Source of the DNA: CBDDBX01 sp965225955
Lineage (GTDB): Bacteria > Acidobacteriota > Aminicenantia > UBA2199
NCBI GenBank assembly: GCA_965225955.1
Contig: CBDDBX010000044.1
Span: 123,855-187,854 of the forward strand
Length of the DNA stretch: 64,000 nt
Reading direction: 5' to 3'
This document shows, in pieces, positions 19,532 to 28,565 of the stretch (position 1 is its first letter; every line of letters begins with the position of its first letter). The notes beneath the pieces are model-generated. The model was not told where the DNA came from and made no database searches. It was given only the letters and a program-made list of their open reading frames with translations. The position numbers were made by a program, and so were the translations under genes.

Positions 19532-21877
19532 GTGAAATTTCCGGCTTTCAGTTTAAACAGGTTAAGGCAGCTCTTAATTAAAACAGCTGCAGTATCTGCA
19601 ATTATATGGCTAGTCGTTATTTTAATAGCTATATTGAGTGTCACAGGGGAAATAGAACTTACAGAACCTGTGGCAACACCTTTTTTTGAAGATTGTCAGG
19701 GTAGATATATTTCTGAAGGTGACACCTCATCTTCAGAACCTGGCTTCTGGAAACCTTCAGGTAAACTTCCACATAAAATATCTGCAGCTTTCATAGCAAT
19801 TGAAGACCACAGATTCAGGAATCATCCGGGAGTTGACCCTATAGCTCTTTTACGTGCAGTACTGAATAATATTTCCGGTAAAAGACGGGAGGGAGGCTCT
19901 ACTCTGCAGATGCAAATAGCCAGAATGCAGAATCCCGGTAAAAGATCCTTATGGAAAAAGCTGTGTGAAATAGTTACTGCTATGGGCCTTACAATGAAGT
20001 TCGATTCAGATACTCTTCTGCGCCACTATCTCACTATTGTTCCTCAGGGTAACAGAATTCATGGTGTATCCTACTCTTCAAGAAGATATTTCAGAAAACC
20101 CCTACAAGATCTGGGGTGGTGTGAAGCCTCTATACTTGCAGCAATAGTTAAAGCTCCTGGTCGTATGAACCTCTTCAGAACTTCAGGTTTCAAAGCAGCT
20201 GTCCGAAGAGCTGAGACAGTTCTGTTGAGACTATTACAAACAGGCAAACTCAGTAACCCCCGCTACCAGCAGGAACTTAAGAATCTGCATAAAATCAGAA
20301 AACCTGTAAAAGAGACAAGACCATATAACACATATCATCTCATAGAAAAACTTGGAAAAATTCTTAAGAGCAGTGGATATACTGATATCAACAGACCTTT
20401 CAGAAGCAGCATTAATATGGATATCCAGAATAAACTCTCAGATATTGCTACTTCAGCTATGAATCGTTATCGGAGAGATGGCACAGGAAATATTGCAATA
20501 GTAGCTGTATCTTCAGAAAGTGGAGAAGTAAAAGGGTATATCGGGTCTGAATACTATTTCGATGATCTGTATGCAGGCTCTATTAATTATGCAGCTACTC
20601 CAAGAGCTTCAGGCAGCACTCTTAAACCATTTATCTATGCTCTTGGTCTTTTAGATAGTCACTATCTCCCATCTTCTGTGCTTGGAGATATGCCTTTCTT
20701 TATTACCCATGAAGATGGTCAGTATCTGGTTAAGAATTACGATTCCCTGTTTATGGGTCCAATGGTATATCGAAAAGCTCTGGCTAACAGCAGAAATACC
20801 CCGGCTGTTAAACTGGTCAGAAGCCTGGGAGTTCAGAGAGTTCACAGCTTTTGTAAAGAATCAGGTTTAGAGAGAAGCTCAAATCCGGCATCACATTATG
20901 GTCTTGGTATTGCCATTGGAGGCCTGTACGTTACTCTTGAAGATCTGGTTCAAAGTTACGGAATATTTTCGGCAATGGGAAGAAAATATCATCTTAAATG
21001 GTTTAAAGAGAAAATAGAAGAACCTGAATGTTCAGAGCAACTCATATCGTCTGAGATATGTAAACAGATAAATCTTTTCTTATCTGACTCTTCTGCCAGA
21101 CTCCCCTCTTTTAAAAGAATGGGAAATCTTGAGTATCCCTTTCAGGTTGCAGTAAAAACCGGCACATCCCAGGGGTTCCGTGATGCCTGGTGTATTGCCT
21201 GGAGTAAAAAATATATTGTAGGAGTCTGGATGGGACATCCTTCAGGTTTCAGGATGAAAAGAGTAAGTGGACTGGTTGCTGCAGGTGTAGCAAAACAGGT
21301 TATGCTGACTCTTCATCCCGGAACAGAGGATTACGGTTCTTTTACACCTCCGACATCTTATAAAGCCTGCGAAATATGTAGTCGCTCAGGTAAACTTAAA
21401 ACAGACTACTGCTCAGACACTATTATTGAATTTTTTAAACCTGGTACAGAACCAATAGACAAATGTAGTATTCATAAAGCAAAGATAGTTAAAGAGAATG
21501 GAATTATTAAAAAGCTTCCCTACTCTGATTATCCTGCTGAATATAGTGCATGGGCACATAAACACGGCCTTTCTCTTAAAAATTCAGTACCTGCTTTAAA
21601 GAAAAATCCACAATTAATAATTACGAACCCTGTCAATAATTCAGGCTTCGTCATAGACCCGTCAACTCCGTCTGTGTATCAGACTATAGGCCTGGAGGCA
21701 ACAGTGTGGCCTGAAATAGAGAAGATTATATGGATTGTTGATGGTAAAGAACAGGCTCCTGTAGCATTCCCCTACTCATCACGATGGCAGTTAAAACCAG
21801 GTATTCACACATTTCAGGCCAGATTCCCCAATGCCAGCATAAAAAGCAATGTAGTCAGAATCACAGTCAAAAAGTAG
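19532..21877 (+). CDS. pbpC: Penicillin-binding protein 1C (bifunctional transglycosylase/transpeptidase)
   Basis: 781 residues, GTG start 7 nt after the macroglobulin stop. A membrane anchor at about 18-40 is followed by a GT51 glycosyltransferase domain with the catalytic Glu91 in EDHRF and the GGSTLQMQIAR motif, then a transpeptidase domain with S362-x-x-K365 (STLK), S420-R-N and K542-T-G-T, and a C-terminal BiPBP_C-type beta domain (about 680-781). All catalytic motifs are intact. It polymerises lipid II and can cross-link peptides in the periplasm. Its linkage to an alpha-2-macroglobulin is the conserved yfhM-pbpC arrangement, usually read as a wall-repair plus protease-trap module. It closes the 13-kb operon. 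Confidence 0.96.
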   Translation: MKFPAFSLNRLRQLLIKTAAVSAIIWLVVILIAILSVTGEIELTEPVATPFFEDCQGRYISEGDTSSSEPGFWKPSGKLPHKISAAFIAIEDHRFRNHPGVDPIALLRAVLNNISGKRREGGSTLQMQIARMQNPGKRSLWKKLCEIVTAMGLTMKFDSDTLLRHYLTIVPQGNRIHGVSYSSRRYFRKPLQDLGWCEASILAAIVKAPGRMNLFRTSGFKAAVRRAETVLLRLLQTGKLSNPRYQQELKNLHKIRKPVKETRPYNTYHLIEKLGKILKSSGYTDINRPFRSSINMDIQNKLSDIATSAMNRYRRDGTGNIAIVAVSSESGEVKGYIGSEYYFDDLYAGSINYAATPRASGSTLKPFIYALGLLDSHYLPSSVLGDMPFFITHEDGQYLVKNYDSLFMGPMVYRKALANSRNTPAVKLVRSLGVQRVHSFCKESGLERSSNPASHYGLGIAIGGLYVTLEDLVQSYGIFSAMGRKYHLKWFKEKIEEPECSEQLISSEICKQINLFLSDSSARLPSFKRMGNLEYPFQVAVKTGTSQGFRDAWCIAWSKKYIVGVWMGHPSGFRMKRVSGLVAAGVAKQVMLTLHPGTEDYGSFTPPTSYKACEICSRSGKLKTDYCSDTIIEFFKPGTEPIDKCSIHKAKIVKENGIIKKLPYSDYPAEYSAWAHKHGLSLKNSVPALKKNPQLIITNPVNNSGFVIDPSTPSVYQTIGLEATVWPEIEKIIWIVDGKEQAPVAFPYSSRWQLKPGIHTFQARFPNASIKSNVVRITVKK

Positions 21878-21934
21878 TATAAAACATACTACAAGTTCTT
21901 AAAAAATATACCATGTTATTCATGTCCTTTCTGA

Positions 21935-21948
21935 GAATATCGATATTC
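21935..21948. promoter_or_regulatory. Perfect 14-bp palindrome upstream of the nuclease gene
   Basis: GAATATCGATATTC in the 162-bp gap between pbpC and the YhcG-type gene, about 92 nt before its ATG. It could be an operator; with no second copy found the call is weak. The same gap has a GTAGTAT/ATACTAC hairpin (21874-21892) right at the pbpC stop but no T tract after it. Confidence 0.3.
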
Positions 21949-22039
21949 AGTTACACAAAATACCATATATTCTTGAACATTTCATAATCATCCATAATAT
22001 GTTAGAGTATAAATACTTATTAAATAATGGGGGTAAACT

Positions 22040-23146
22040 ATGCTCGATAAAATTCATTCAACAAAAGAATATACTGAATGGTTTAAAGAGATTAAAGACA
22101 GGATTCTGATAAATAGACAAAAAGCCATTCTAACTGTTAACAAAGAATTGATACTATTTTACTGGAGTCTTGGTGAGTCAATCGTAAGAAAGCAGGAAGA
22201 GAGTAAATGGGGGAACAAAATAATAGACGTGCTCTCAAAAGATCTTACTTCTGTATTTCCAGACAGTAAAGGTTTTTCAAGAAGAAATTTATATTATGTT
22301 AAAAAATTTTACCTGAAATTTTCAAATTTTCATCTTTCTGATGAAATTGTGCCCCAACTTGGGGCACAATTTGGCAGCACACTAAACAATAAAACACATA
22401 ACTCTGATATACCTGAAATAATCAACTACATTTCCACGAATCTTCCCTGGGGACACGTAAAACTCATTATAGATAAAATCACCAGTAGCGATGAAATCAT
22501 GTTTTATATTAAACAAATAATTAATAATGGTTGGAGCAGAAATGCTCTGGCTCTTCAGATTAAATCAGATCTCTTTAGTAGACAGGGACAGGCAATCACC
22601 AATTTCTCAGAAACTCTACCGACACCTCAATCTGAAATGGCTCAACAACTTATAAAAGATCCATACACTTTGGACTTTCTTGACTTGACTCCTCCGTTCA
22701 AAGAGAAAGATATAGAAAATCAGTTAATAGATCATATTACAAAATTTCTGCTTGAATTAGGTAAAGGCTTTGCTTTTATTGGTCAGCAATATCATATTGA
22801 AGTCGGTGGAAACGATTATTATATTGATTTATTGTTCTATCACATAACTCTACACTGTTATGTTGTTATTGAATTGAAAAACTCAGGCTTTACTCCAGAA
22901 CATGCTGGCAAATTAAACTTCTATTTATCCGCAGTAGATAGTCTACTTAAATCAGATAAAGATAATCCCACTATAGGGATCTTACTATGCAGAGATAAAA
23001 ACAGAATCGTTACAGAATTCTCTCTTCGTGGAATGAATAAACCAATGAGTGTAGGAGAATTTAACTTCACACAAAAACTTCCCGAAGAATTAAGGAGTAG
23101 CCTGCCAACCTCAGAAGAGATTGAGTCCGATTTATATCCAGATTAA
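22040..23146 (+). CDS. YhcG-type DUF1016 protein with PD-(D/E)xK nuclease domain
   Basis: 368 residues. The N-terminal DUF1016 region (about 10-180) carries the family blocks ILFYWSLGESIV, GFSRRNLYYVKKFY and LPWGHVKLIIDKI; the C-terminal region holds a PD-(D/E)xK endonuclease core with Asp263 (YYIDLLFY), Glu278-x-Lys280 (VVIELK) and FTPEHAGKLNFYLSAVD. Members occur with mobile and defence genes and are thought to act in DNA maintenance; the exact substrate is unknown. It stands alone, with a GGGGG ribosome site, and looks inserted between housekeeping genes. Its tail overlaps the convergent metalloprotease gene by 4 nt. A 29-bp perfect palindrome sits between the two domains (separate entry). 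Confidence 0.92.
   Translation: MLDKIHSTKEYTEWFKEIKDRILINRQKAILTVNKELILFYWSLGESIVRKQEESKWGNKIIDVLSKDLTSVFPDSKGFSRRNLYYVKKFYLKFSNFHLSDEIVPQLGAQFGSTLNNKTHNSDIPEIINYISTNLPWGHVKLIIDKITSSDEIMFYIKQIINNGWSRNALALQIKSDLFSRQGQAITNFSETLPTPQSEMAQQLIKDPYTLDFLDLTPPFKEKDIENQLIDHITKFLLELGKGFAFIGQQYHIEVGGNDYYIDLLFYHITLHCYVVIELKNSGFTPEHAGKLNFYLSAVDSLLKSDKDNPTIGILLCRDKNRIVTEFSLRGMNKPMSVGEFNFTQKLPEELRSSLPTSEEIESDLYPD
22344..22372. repeat. 29-bp perfect palindrome inside the YhcG-type gene
   Basis: Two 14-nt arms (22344-22357 and 22359-22372) are exact reverse complements around a single C at 22358; the core reads GTGCCCCAA-C-TTGGGGCAC. It encodes the VPQLGAQF segment in the linker between the N-terminal and nuclease domains and would form a very stable hairpin in mRNA or single-stranded DNA. 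Confidence 0.9.
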
Positions 23147-23736
23147 GTCAGGGAATAGCCTGCCAGCTTTTTACGATACTCCCTTGATTTGCCGTCAGTA
23201 TACTCATCCAGTTTATTCCAGAACTCCCCGCTATGATTTCTGACTTTGGTATGAACAAGTTCATGAAGAATAACATAATCCATCAGCTCTTCAGGTAGAG
23301 CTGCCAGTTTAATATTGAGACTGAGATTATTGTTTGCTGAGCAACTTCCCCATCTGGTTTTCTGCCTTCTTATAGTTATCTTTCCGTAATCAAACCCATG
23401 TATACCCGCAAGTTCACTTACTCTTCTACTGATAGTGGCCTTAGCCATATCTGCATCTTCCCCTTCAAAATCCCCGGTTAGTTTTATTTTAGCAGAATCT
23501 GCCACCTCTATCTTCCCAAGACTCTTCTTCACCCATCCTATATTCAGAGTAAAAAACTCCATGGCTTTTCTGAAAGAGATCCTTCCAGGTACAGCAACTC
23601 TTACTCTGCCACCTGATTTTACAGAAATATTTATCTTGCCTGCTCTTGGGCTTTTTTCAAAAACAACACTTCCAACACCTTCAACATTGACTTCCCTTCT
23701 GGTCTCTTTTTTAGGTAATCGAAAAAGGGTCTTCAC
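23143..23736 (-). CDS. YgjP/DUF45-type zinc metallopeptidase
   Basis: 197 residues. The C-terminal half carries the family signature RQKTRWGSCSANNNLSLN and the zinc motif HELVH followed by HSGEFW, typical of YgjP-like (M48-related, WLM/DUF45) proteins; the N-terminal half is the usual beta domain (SVVFEKSPRAGKINISVK). Cytosolic; its substrate is unknown. In many genomes this family sits with restriction or nucleotide-handling genes. It is downstream of the YgiQ-like gene with a 4-nt overlap, so the two are co-translated, and convergent with the nuclease gene. Confidence 0.9.
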   Translation of the reverse strand: MKTLFRLPKKETRREVNVEGVGSVVFEKSPRAGKINISVKSGGRVRVAVPGRISFRKAMEFFTLNIGWVKKSLGKIEVADSAKIKLTGDFEGEDADMAKATISRRVSELAGIHGFDYGKITIRRQKTRWGSCSANNNLSLNIKLAALPEELMDYVILHELVHTKVRNHSGEFWNKLDEYTDGKSREYRKKLAGYSLT

Positions 23737-25388
23737 ATTCTTCCTCCACCAGTAATATAGTTCTTCCTTTTAAGAATCTCTTTCATATTTCCAGCCACTT
23801 CTATACTATTCATAACTGAATCAATACGTCCATAATACATCGCTGTTGCCAGAGTGCCTGGAGTAGGGGTAAATATCTGCACGTCTGTACTCTTTAACTT
23901 AAGTCGTTTCAGCTTTTTTTTCATCTCTTTTACATCATTCCAGGTTTCTCCCGGATATCCGGTTATCAGGTATGGTGCCAGTTCCACTGGGCGTTTAAGT
24001 TTCCGGTTAATTCTGTTAAACAGTTCTACAAATTTCTCAAAATTCTCAAATCCTGGCTTTCGCATAAGACTAAGAACACTGCTTTCAGTATGTTCCGGTG
24101 CAACTCTCAGAAATTTCCCGGTATGTTTTGCCATTATCCTTTCAAGCAGTTCCGGCTCTTTTAGCAGTAGATCGTATCTTAAACCGGAGCCTACAAAAAT
24201 CTGTTTTACACCTTTTACCTTTTCAGCTCTTCCAAGTAATTTAAAATATCTGTTTACTCTGCAGAAAGATTTACACTGAGTATCAACAATACAACTCTCC
24301 CGGACGCATCTGTTGTTGGTGCAATCCATACCGTACATTTCAGCAGAAGCTCCTCCAATATCAGAAATAACTCCTTTCCACCTTTTATGGTTTCGTAACC
24401 GTTCTATTTCCTCAATAATTGAATCTTCTGATCTTGACACAACTCTTTTACCTTCATGAAGAGATATTGAACAGAATCCACAACCTCCTCCACAACCACG
24501 GTGAGATGTTATTGAGAACAGGTTCATACTCAGAGCAGACGAGAACTTTCCACTTTCAGAATGTTCACGGGTAAATTCCATACTATATATCCTGTCCAGA
24601 TCTTTTGATGAAACAGCTCTTCCCGGTAGATCAACAACATATCTGTTATCGATTTGCTGAATAATAGCTCTCCCTCCGAGCTGTGCTTTAGCCTTCATAT
24701 TATAAGCCTCTACAAGAGCTGCGGGATTACTTTTTAATTCCTCATAAGATGGCAATTCAACACTTCCGGTGAAATCTTCTGGTTTACTACTTATAAATGC
24801 TGTTCCCGGAATAGAAGCATCTTTTATATTATCTCCTCTGTCCAGAGTTCCCGCAATATCGACTATCTGTCTCTCCCCCATGCCTGTAACAATAAGATCA
24901 GCTCTTGAATCAAAAAGTAGTGGCCTCATAAGAGCCTCTTTTTTGAAATCATAATGTACAAATCTTCTTAAAGAAGCCTCTACACCGCCGGTTATTACAG
25001 GTATATCACGACAGACCTTCTTAAGTCCGTTAATAAAATTTGTAACCGTTCTGTCTGGTCTGATTTTATACTTAACAGATGGTGGATAACCTTCAAAAAA
25101 ACTATTTCCGTCAGCCTGATACAGATCTTCGTATCGTCTTTTTCCTGATGATGTGTAATTAAGCACAACTGAGTCAACAGGTCCGGCTATAACAGCAAAA
25201 AACAGTCGGGGCTTTCCATGAATCATGAAAGATTCCGGTTTTTGCCAGAAAGGCCTTTCAACTATCCCTACACTATACCCCTCAGACTCAAGAACTCTCT
25301 TCAGAATACCCTCAGGAAACGAGGGGTGATCTGAGAAGCTGTATGGCATGAGAAATATTACATCAAACATTGATAAATTGTATTTCAT
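23733..25388 (-). CDS. YgiQ family (UPF0313) radical SAM protein
   Basis: 551 residues from the chosen ATG at 25388, which follows AGGGG; an ATG at 25409 would add 7 residues but has no ribosome site. The radical SAM cluster motif is CGGGCGFCS (C-x3-C-x2-C) in SHRGCGGGCGFCS, followed by the family markers GKRVVSRS, SDIGGASAEMYG, a further Cys cluster (CIVDTQCKSFCRVN), RVAPEHTE and YLITGYPGE. The family lacks a firmly known reaction; it cleaves S-adenosylmethionine to start radical chemistry, in the cytosol. It heads the minus-strand pair with the YgjP-like gene and is divergent, by only 55 nt, from the heptose operon. Confidence 0.94.
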   Translation of the reverse strand: MKYNLSMFDVIFLMPYSFSDHPSFPEGILKRVLESEGYSVGIVERPFWQKPESFMIHGKPRLFFAVIAGPVDSVVLNYTSSGKRRYEDLYQADGNSFFEGYPPSVKYKIRPDRTVTNFINGLKKVCRDIPVITGGVEASLRRFVHYDFKKEALMRPLLFDSRADLIVTGMGERQIVDIAGTLDRGDNIKDASIPGTAFISSKPEDFTGSVELPSYEELKSNPAALVEAYNMKAKAQLGGRAIIQQIDNRYVVDLPGRAVSSKDLDRIYSMEFTREHSESGKFSSALSMNLFSITSHRGCGGGCGFCSISLHEGKRVVSRSEDSIIEEIERLRNHKRWKGVISDIGGASAEMYGMDCTNNRCVRESCIVDTQCKSFCRVNRYFKLLGRAEKVKGVKQIFVGSGLRYDLLLKEPELLERIMAKHTGKFLRVAPEHTESSVLSLMRKPGFENFEKFVELFNRINRKLKRPVELAPYLITGYPGETWNDVKEMKKKLKRLKLKSTDVQIFTPTPGTLATAMYYGRIDSVMNSIEVAGNMKEILKRKNYITGGGRM

Positions 25389-25443
25389 AACCCCTGTTTT
25401 TGCAAACATTGACGGACTTTAACATATCTGATACCATTTTTTG

Positions 25444-26427
25444 ATGAAGGAATCTCTCAGCAGAATAGCCCGGCAGTTTTCCGGTAAAAGAGTCGCAGTT
25501 TGGGGTGATGTAATACTCGACGAATATATCTTTACATCCACAGGAAGAGTTTCAAGAGAAGCGCCGGTTCTGATTACAGAATATGAAAATAGTGTTTTTA
25601 AACCAGGTGGAGCAGGAAATGTCATTCTTAACCTTAAAACTCTGGGAGCTGAAGTTTTTCCTACTGGTTTCATAGGTAATGATTCTGCGGGCAATGAACT
25701 TCTTTCAATATTTGAAGAACAAGGCATTACTACAGAGTTTTTTGTTAAACCTGAGGACTACACAACTCCTAAAAAGAGCCGTATTCTGTCTGGGGGAGAT
25801 CATACAAAAAAACAGCAGGTTCTGAGAATAGATACAATTGACAAAAAGAAGATTTCAGAAACTCACTACTCAACTCTTTTCGATTCATTAAGCACCGTTT
25901 TTGGAAAAACAGATATAGTCATAATTTCTGATTATATACATAAAAGTGTTCTTCCTGAATTCTACACTGAAATCCGTAAACAGTATCCCGGAATAAAATT
26001 CATTCTGGACTCCCGGAAGAATTTCCTGGACTTCCCGGGCATAGATATAGCTACCCCCAATGAACCGGAAACCAGGCAAATGTTTAGTGGTAGGGAGCTG
26101 GAAGGTTTTGATGATTTCACCAAAGCAGGCCGGGACCTTCAGAAGCTTCTGAAAGCTCCGGGTATTATAATGAAACTCGGACATAACGGAATGATTGTTT
26201 TTGATGGAGAACGTACTCCCGCAGCCTTACCTATACATGGTAATGATGATATTGTAGATGTAACAGGTGCCGGAGATACAGTTATTGCTACATTAAGTAT
26301 AGCTCTTGCATCAGGAGCAGATCTGAAAGAGGCAGCCCAGCTCGCCACAGTAGCAGCTGGTTTTGTTGTAATGAAAGAAGGTGCATATCCGATAACAAAG
26401 GAAGAACTTATAAATGAACTCAGATAA
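25444..26427 (+). CDS. rfaE1: D-glycero-beta-D-manno-heptose-7-phosphate kinase (RfaE1/HldE kinase domain)
   Basis: 327 residues, PfkB/ribokinase fold. Markers are WGDVILDEYIFTSTGRVSREAP near the N-terminus and the PfkB signature DVTGAGDTVIATL with the catalytic Asp of GAGD. It makes heptose-1,7-bisphosphate for ADP-heptose, the precursor of LPS inner core or other heptosylated glycans. In enterobacteria this is fused to the nucleotidyltransferase as HldE; here they are separate genes overlapping by 14 nt. Start taken as ATG 25444, directly after an in-frame TTG at 25441; neither has a visible Shine-Dalgarno site. Confidence 0.95.
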   Translation: MKESLSRIARQFSGKRVAVWGDVILDEYIFTSTGRVSREAPVLITEYENSVFKPGGAGNVILNLKTLGAEVFPTGFIGNDSAGNELLSIFEEQGITTEFFVKPEDYTTPKKSRILSGGDHTKKQQVLRIDTIDKKKISETHYSTLFDSLSTVFGKTDIVIISDYIHKSVLPEFYTEIRKQYPGIKFILDSRKNFLDFPGIDIATPNEPETRQMFSGRELEGFDDFTKAGRDLQKLLKAPGIIMKLGHNGMIVFDGERTPAALPIHGNDDIVDVTGAGDTVIATLSIALASGADLKEAAQLATVAAGFVVMKEGAYPITKEELINELR

Positions 26428-26908
26428 ATATTTTGAACTTGAAAAACTTGCAGAAGTTGTTGAAGAAGAACGTAAGAAAGGAAAAACCGTTGCACTTGCA
26501 AATGGTGGTTTTGATCTCATACATATTGGACATATACGTTACCTCAGAGACGCTTCAGAAGTAGCAGATGTTCTCATAGTTGCTCTTAATTCAGATAGTT
26601 CACTGAAAACTCTTAAAGGAGATGACCGGGCTATTATTGATGAAACCGGAAGAGTTACAATAATGTCAGCTTTTGAGTTTGTTGACTATGTAACTGTTTT
26701 CTCTGAAACCACAGTAGACAATGTACTTCTGACTCTTAAACCTGACTTCCACTGCAAAGGCTCTGATTATACACCGGAAACAGTTCCCGAAAGACATACA
26801 GTTAAATCATATGGCGGAAAGATAGCAATTGTTGGAGGCCCTAAAGTTCAGTCTACCTCAACAGTTGTAAAAAGCCTCAGAGAAGAGATAGACCAGAACA
26901 ACAGCTGA
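26414..26908 (+). CDS. rfaE2: D-glycero-beta-D-manno-heptose 1-phosphate adenylyltransferase (RfaE2)
   Basis: 164 residues, single cytidylyltransferase-like domain with the nucleotide-binding ANGGFDLIHIGHIRYL block (H-x-G-H) and the C-terminal STSTVVKSL motif standing in for the usual ISTTxx. It forms ADP-heptose from heptose-1-phosphate and ATP. It starts within the kinase gene and its stop shares a base with the heptosyltransferase start, so the chain kinase-adenylyltransferase-transferase is translationally coupled. The phosphatase GmhB and isomerase GmhA are not in this window. Confidence 0.95.
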   Translation: MNSDKYFELEKLAEVVEEERKKGKTVALANGGFDLIHIGHIRYLRDASEVADVLIVALNSDSSLKTLKGDDRAIIDETGRVTIMSAFEFVDYVTVFSETTVDNVLLTLKPDFHCKGSDYTPETVPERHTVKSYGGKIAIVGGPKVQSTSTVVKSLREEIDQNNS

Positions 26909-27924
26909 TGAGCAGTTCAGATAAAATAAGAAAAATTGCAATAGTCAGGCTTTCAGCTCTCGGGGATATAATTCATACACTTCCTGTTCTGCCTCACCTC
27001 AAAAAGAGATTTCCTGAAGCTTCAATAACCTGGTTTGCGGAACCATCAGGTGCAGCCCTGCTGAGTAATTTCAATCTGATAGATGAGATTGTTACCGTAA
27101 AACTTAAAAACAGATCAGTTTTATCATCTGTAAAAGAAGTAAGAAAGATATTAAAACAGCACAGAGGCAATTTTGACGTTATTCTTGATTTTCAGGGGTT
27201 AATAAAATCAGCTGTTTTATCAGCTCTTCTTAAAGGCAGAAAACTTGGTTTTCATAAAGATACTCTTAGGGAGAAGGAAGCAGCTGTATTCTACACTGAA
27301 AGGGCAACATGGTTTGACGATAGCAGACACGTTATAAAAAAAAACCTGCATCTTCTCACCACTCTGGGTATTGAAGCTACAAAAATAAAGTGGCCTCTGA
27401 AACAGCTGACTGTTTCACATACGTTACAGAAATTTCTAGAAGAGAATGGTTTACTTAATACTCCATACATCATATTAAACATTGGTGCCGGATGGCCAAC
27501 CAAAAGGCTGACTGAAGAACAGAACCGCAGTTTGCTGGAGAAGATCTCAGCAGAATATCCTGTTACAATACTCTGGGGTAACAATGAGGAACAGAAAGCT
27601 GCAAAAAGACTTGAGAATCTCACAGGAGTCCCGGCGGTACCATTTCTTAAATTTGACGAACTCTTCTCTCTGGTGAGAATGAGTAGCACAATCATTACCC
27701 CTGATACTATGGCCCTGCATATTGCAGATATGGTGCAGACACCATCTATAGGGATCTTTGGGCCAACTTCACCAGAACGTAATGGTTCACTCAATCCTGA
27801 GAGTCATACTGTTCTGAAAAAATGCTCTGAAGCTTTCTGTTACAAAAGGAAGTGTGATAAAATGGAATGTATTGCTGATATTGATATTGATCATATTTTT
27901 TCAATACTTGAAGAGATTCTATGA
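26908..27924 (+). CDS. Heptosyltransferase, glycosyltransferase family 9 (WaaC/WaaF-like)
   Basis: 338 residues with the GT9 hallmarks: N-terminal KIAIVRLSALGDIIHTLPVL, the middle LDFQGLIKSA segment, and the C-terminal nucleotide-sugar block TIITPDTMALHIADMVQTPSIGIFGPTSPERN. It should transfer heptose from ADP-heptose onto the inner core of LPS or an equivalent glycan at the inner face of the membrane. Position right after the two RfaE genes supports heptose as donor. Whether it is the first (WaaC) or second (WaaF) transferase cannot be told. Confidence 0.93.
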   Translation: MSSSDKIRKIAIVRLSALGDIIHTLPVLPHLKKRFPEASITWFAEPSGAALLSNFNLIDEIVTVKLKNRSVLSSVKEVRKILKQHRGNFDVILDFQGLIKSAVLSALLKGRKLGFHKDTLREKEAAVFYTERATWFDDSRHVIKKNLHLLTTLGIEATKIKWPLKQLTVSHTLQKFLEENGLLNTPYIILNIGAGWPTKRLTEEQNRSLLEKISAEYPVTILWGNNEEQKAAKRLENLTGVPAVPFLKFDELFSLVRMSSTIITPDTMALHIADMVQTPSIGIFGPTSPERNGSLNPESHTVLKKCSEAFCYKRKCDKMECIADIDIDHIFSILEEIL

Positions 27925-28478
27925 GAAGTAAACCGATAGAATTATTTATTCGATACCGTTCTACAACTGGTATTATAGCACTCTGTTTTCTTCTCTATTT
28001 TTCAACCCCTTCGGCCAGATCAATTACCACTGGGTTCTTTCTGATGTCAGCAGGCATGTTTTTTCGGGGCTGGGCTGCAGGCTATCTATCTAAAAACAAT
28101 ACTCTCGCAACTGACGGTCCATACTCTTTAACAAGTCACCCCCTCTATTTTGGTAATTTTATTCTTGGTACAGGTATTGCCGCTGCCGGTAACAACTATA
28201 TTACTTTTGCCATATTCATAACCTATTTTGTTATGTTCTTTCCTTTTCTGATGCTGATTGAGCACAGAAGATTACAGGAACAGTTCGGAAACATATACAC
28301 TGAGTGGAAACAGAATTCCAGAACTTTCTTTCCTAAACTTAAAATCAAAAAATCACACATCCATTTTAATGTCTCATTTTACATGAAAAACAGAGAATAC
28401 AGAGTTATCTACTTTTCACTTTTTATCATTGCAATTATGATTCTTAAATATTTCAAAATAATCAAAACATCACTCTGA
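27921..28478 (+). CDS. Integral-membrane methyltransferase, ICMT/PEMT-like
   Basis: 185 residues with four to five membrane helices (about 12-32, 36-56, 80-100, 105-118, 160-180). The stretch LATDGPYSLTSHPLYFGNFILGTG and the later EHRRLQEQFGNIYTEWKQ match the SAM-binding half of isoprenylcysteine/phospholipid methyltransferase-like proteins (R/S-HPxYxGN and E-E/RxxLxxxFGxxYxxY). Substrate unknown; as the last gene of the heptose operon (4-nt overlap) it may methylate a lipid or glycan intermediate, which is inference. Confidence 0.85.
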   Translation: MRSKPIELFIRYRSTTGIIALCFLLYFSTPSARSITTGFFLMSAGMFFRGWAAGYLSKNNTLATDGPYSLTSHPLYFGNFILGTGIAAAGNNYITFAIFITYFVMFFPFLMLIEHRRLQEQFGNIYTEWKQNSRTFFPKLKIKKSHIHFNVSFYMKNREYRVIYFSLFIIAIMILKYFKIIKTSL

Positions 28479-28565
28479 TTCTTTTCCTATAAAAAAACAA
28501 ATATTTGAAAATTATCCTCAACATATTTATATAGTTTAATCACATCTTTATAGGGGGAACAAAAA

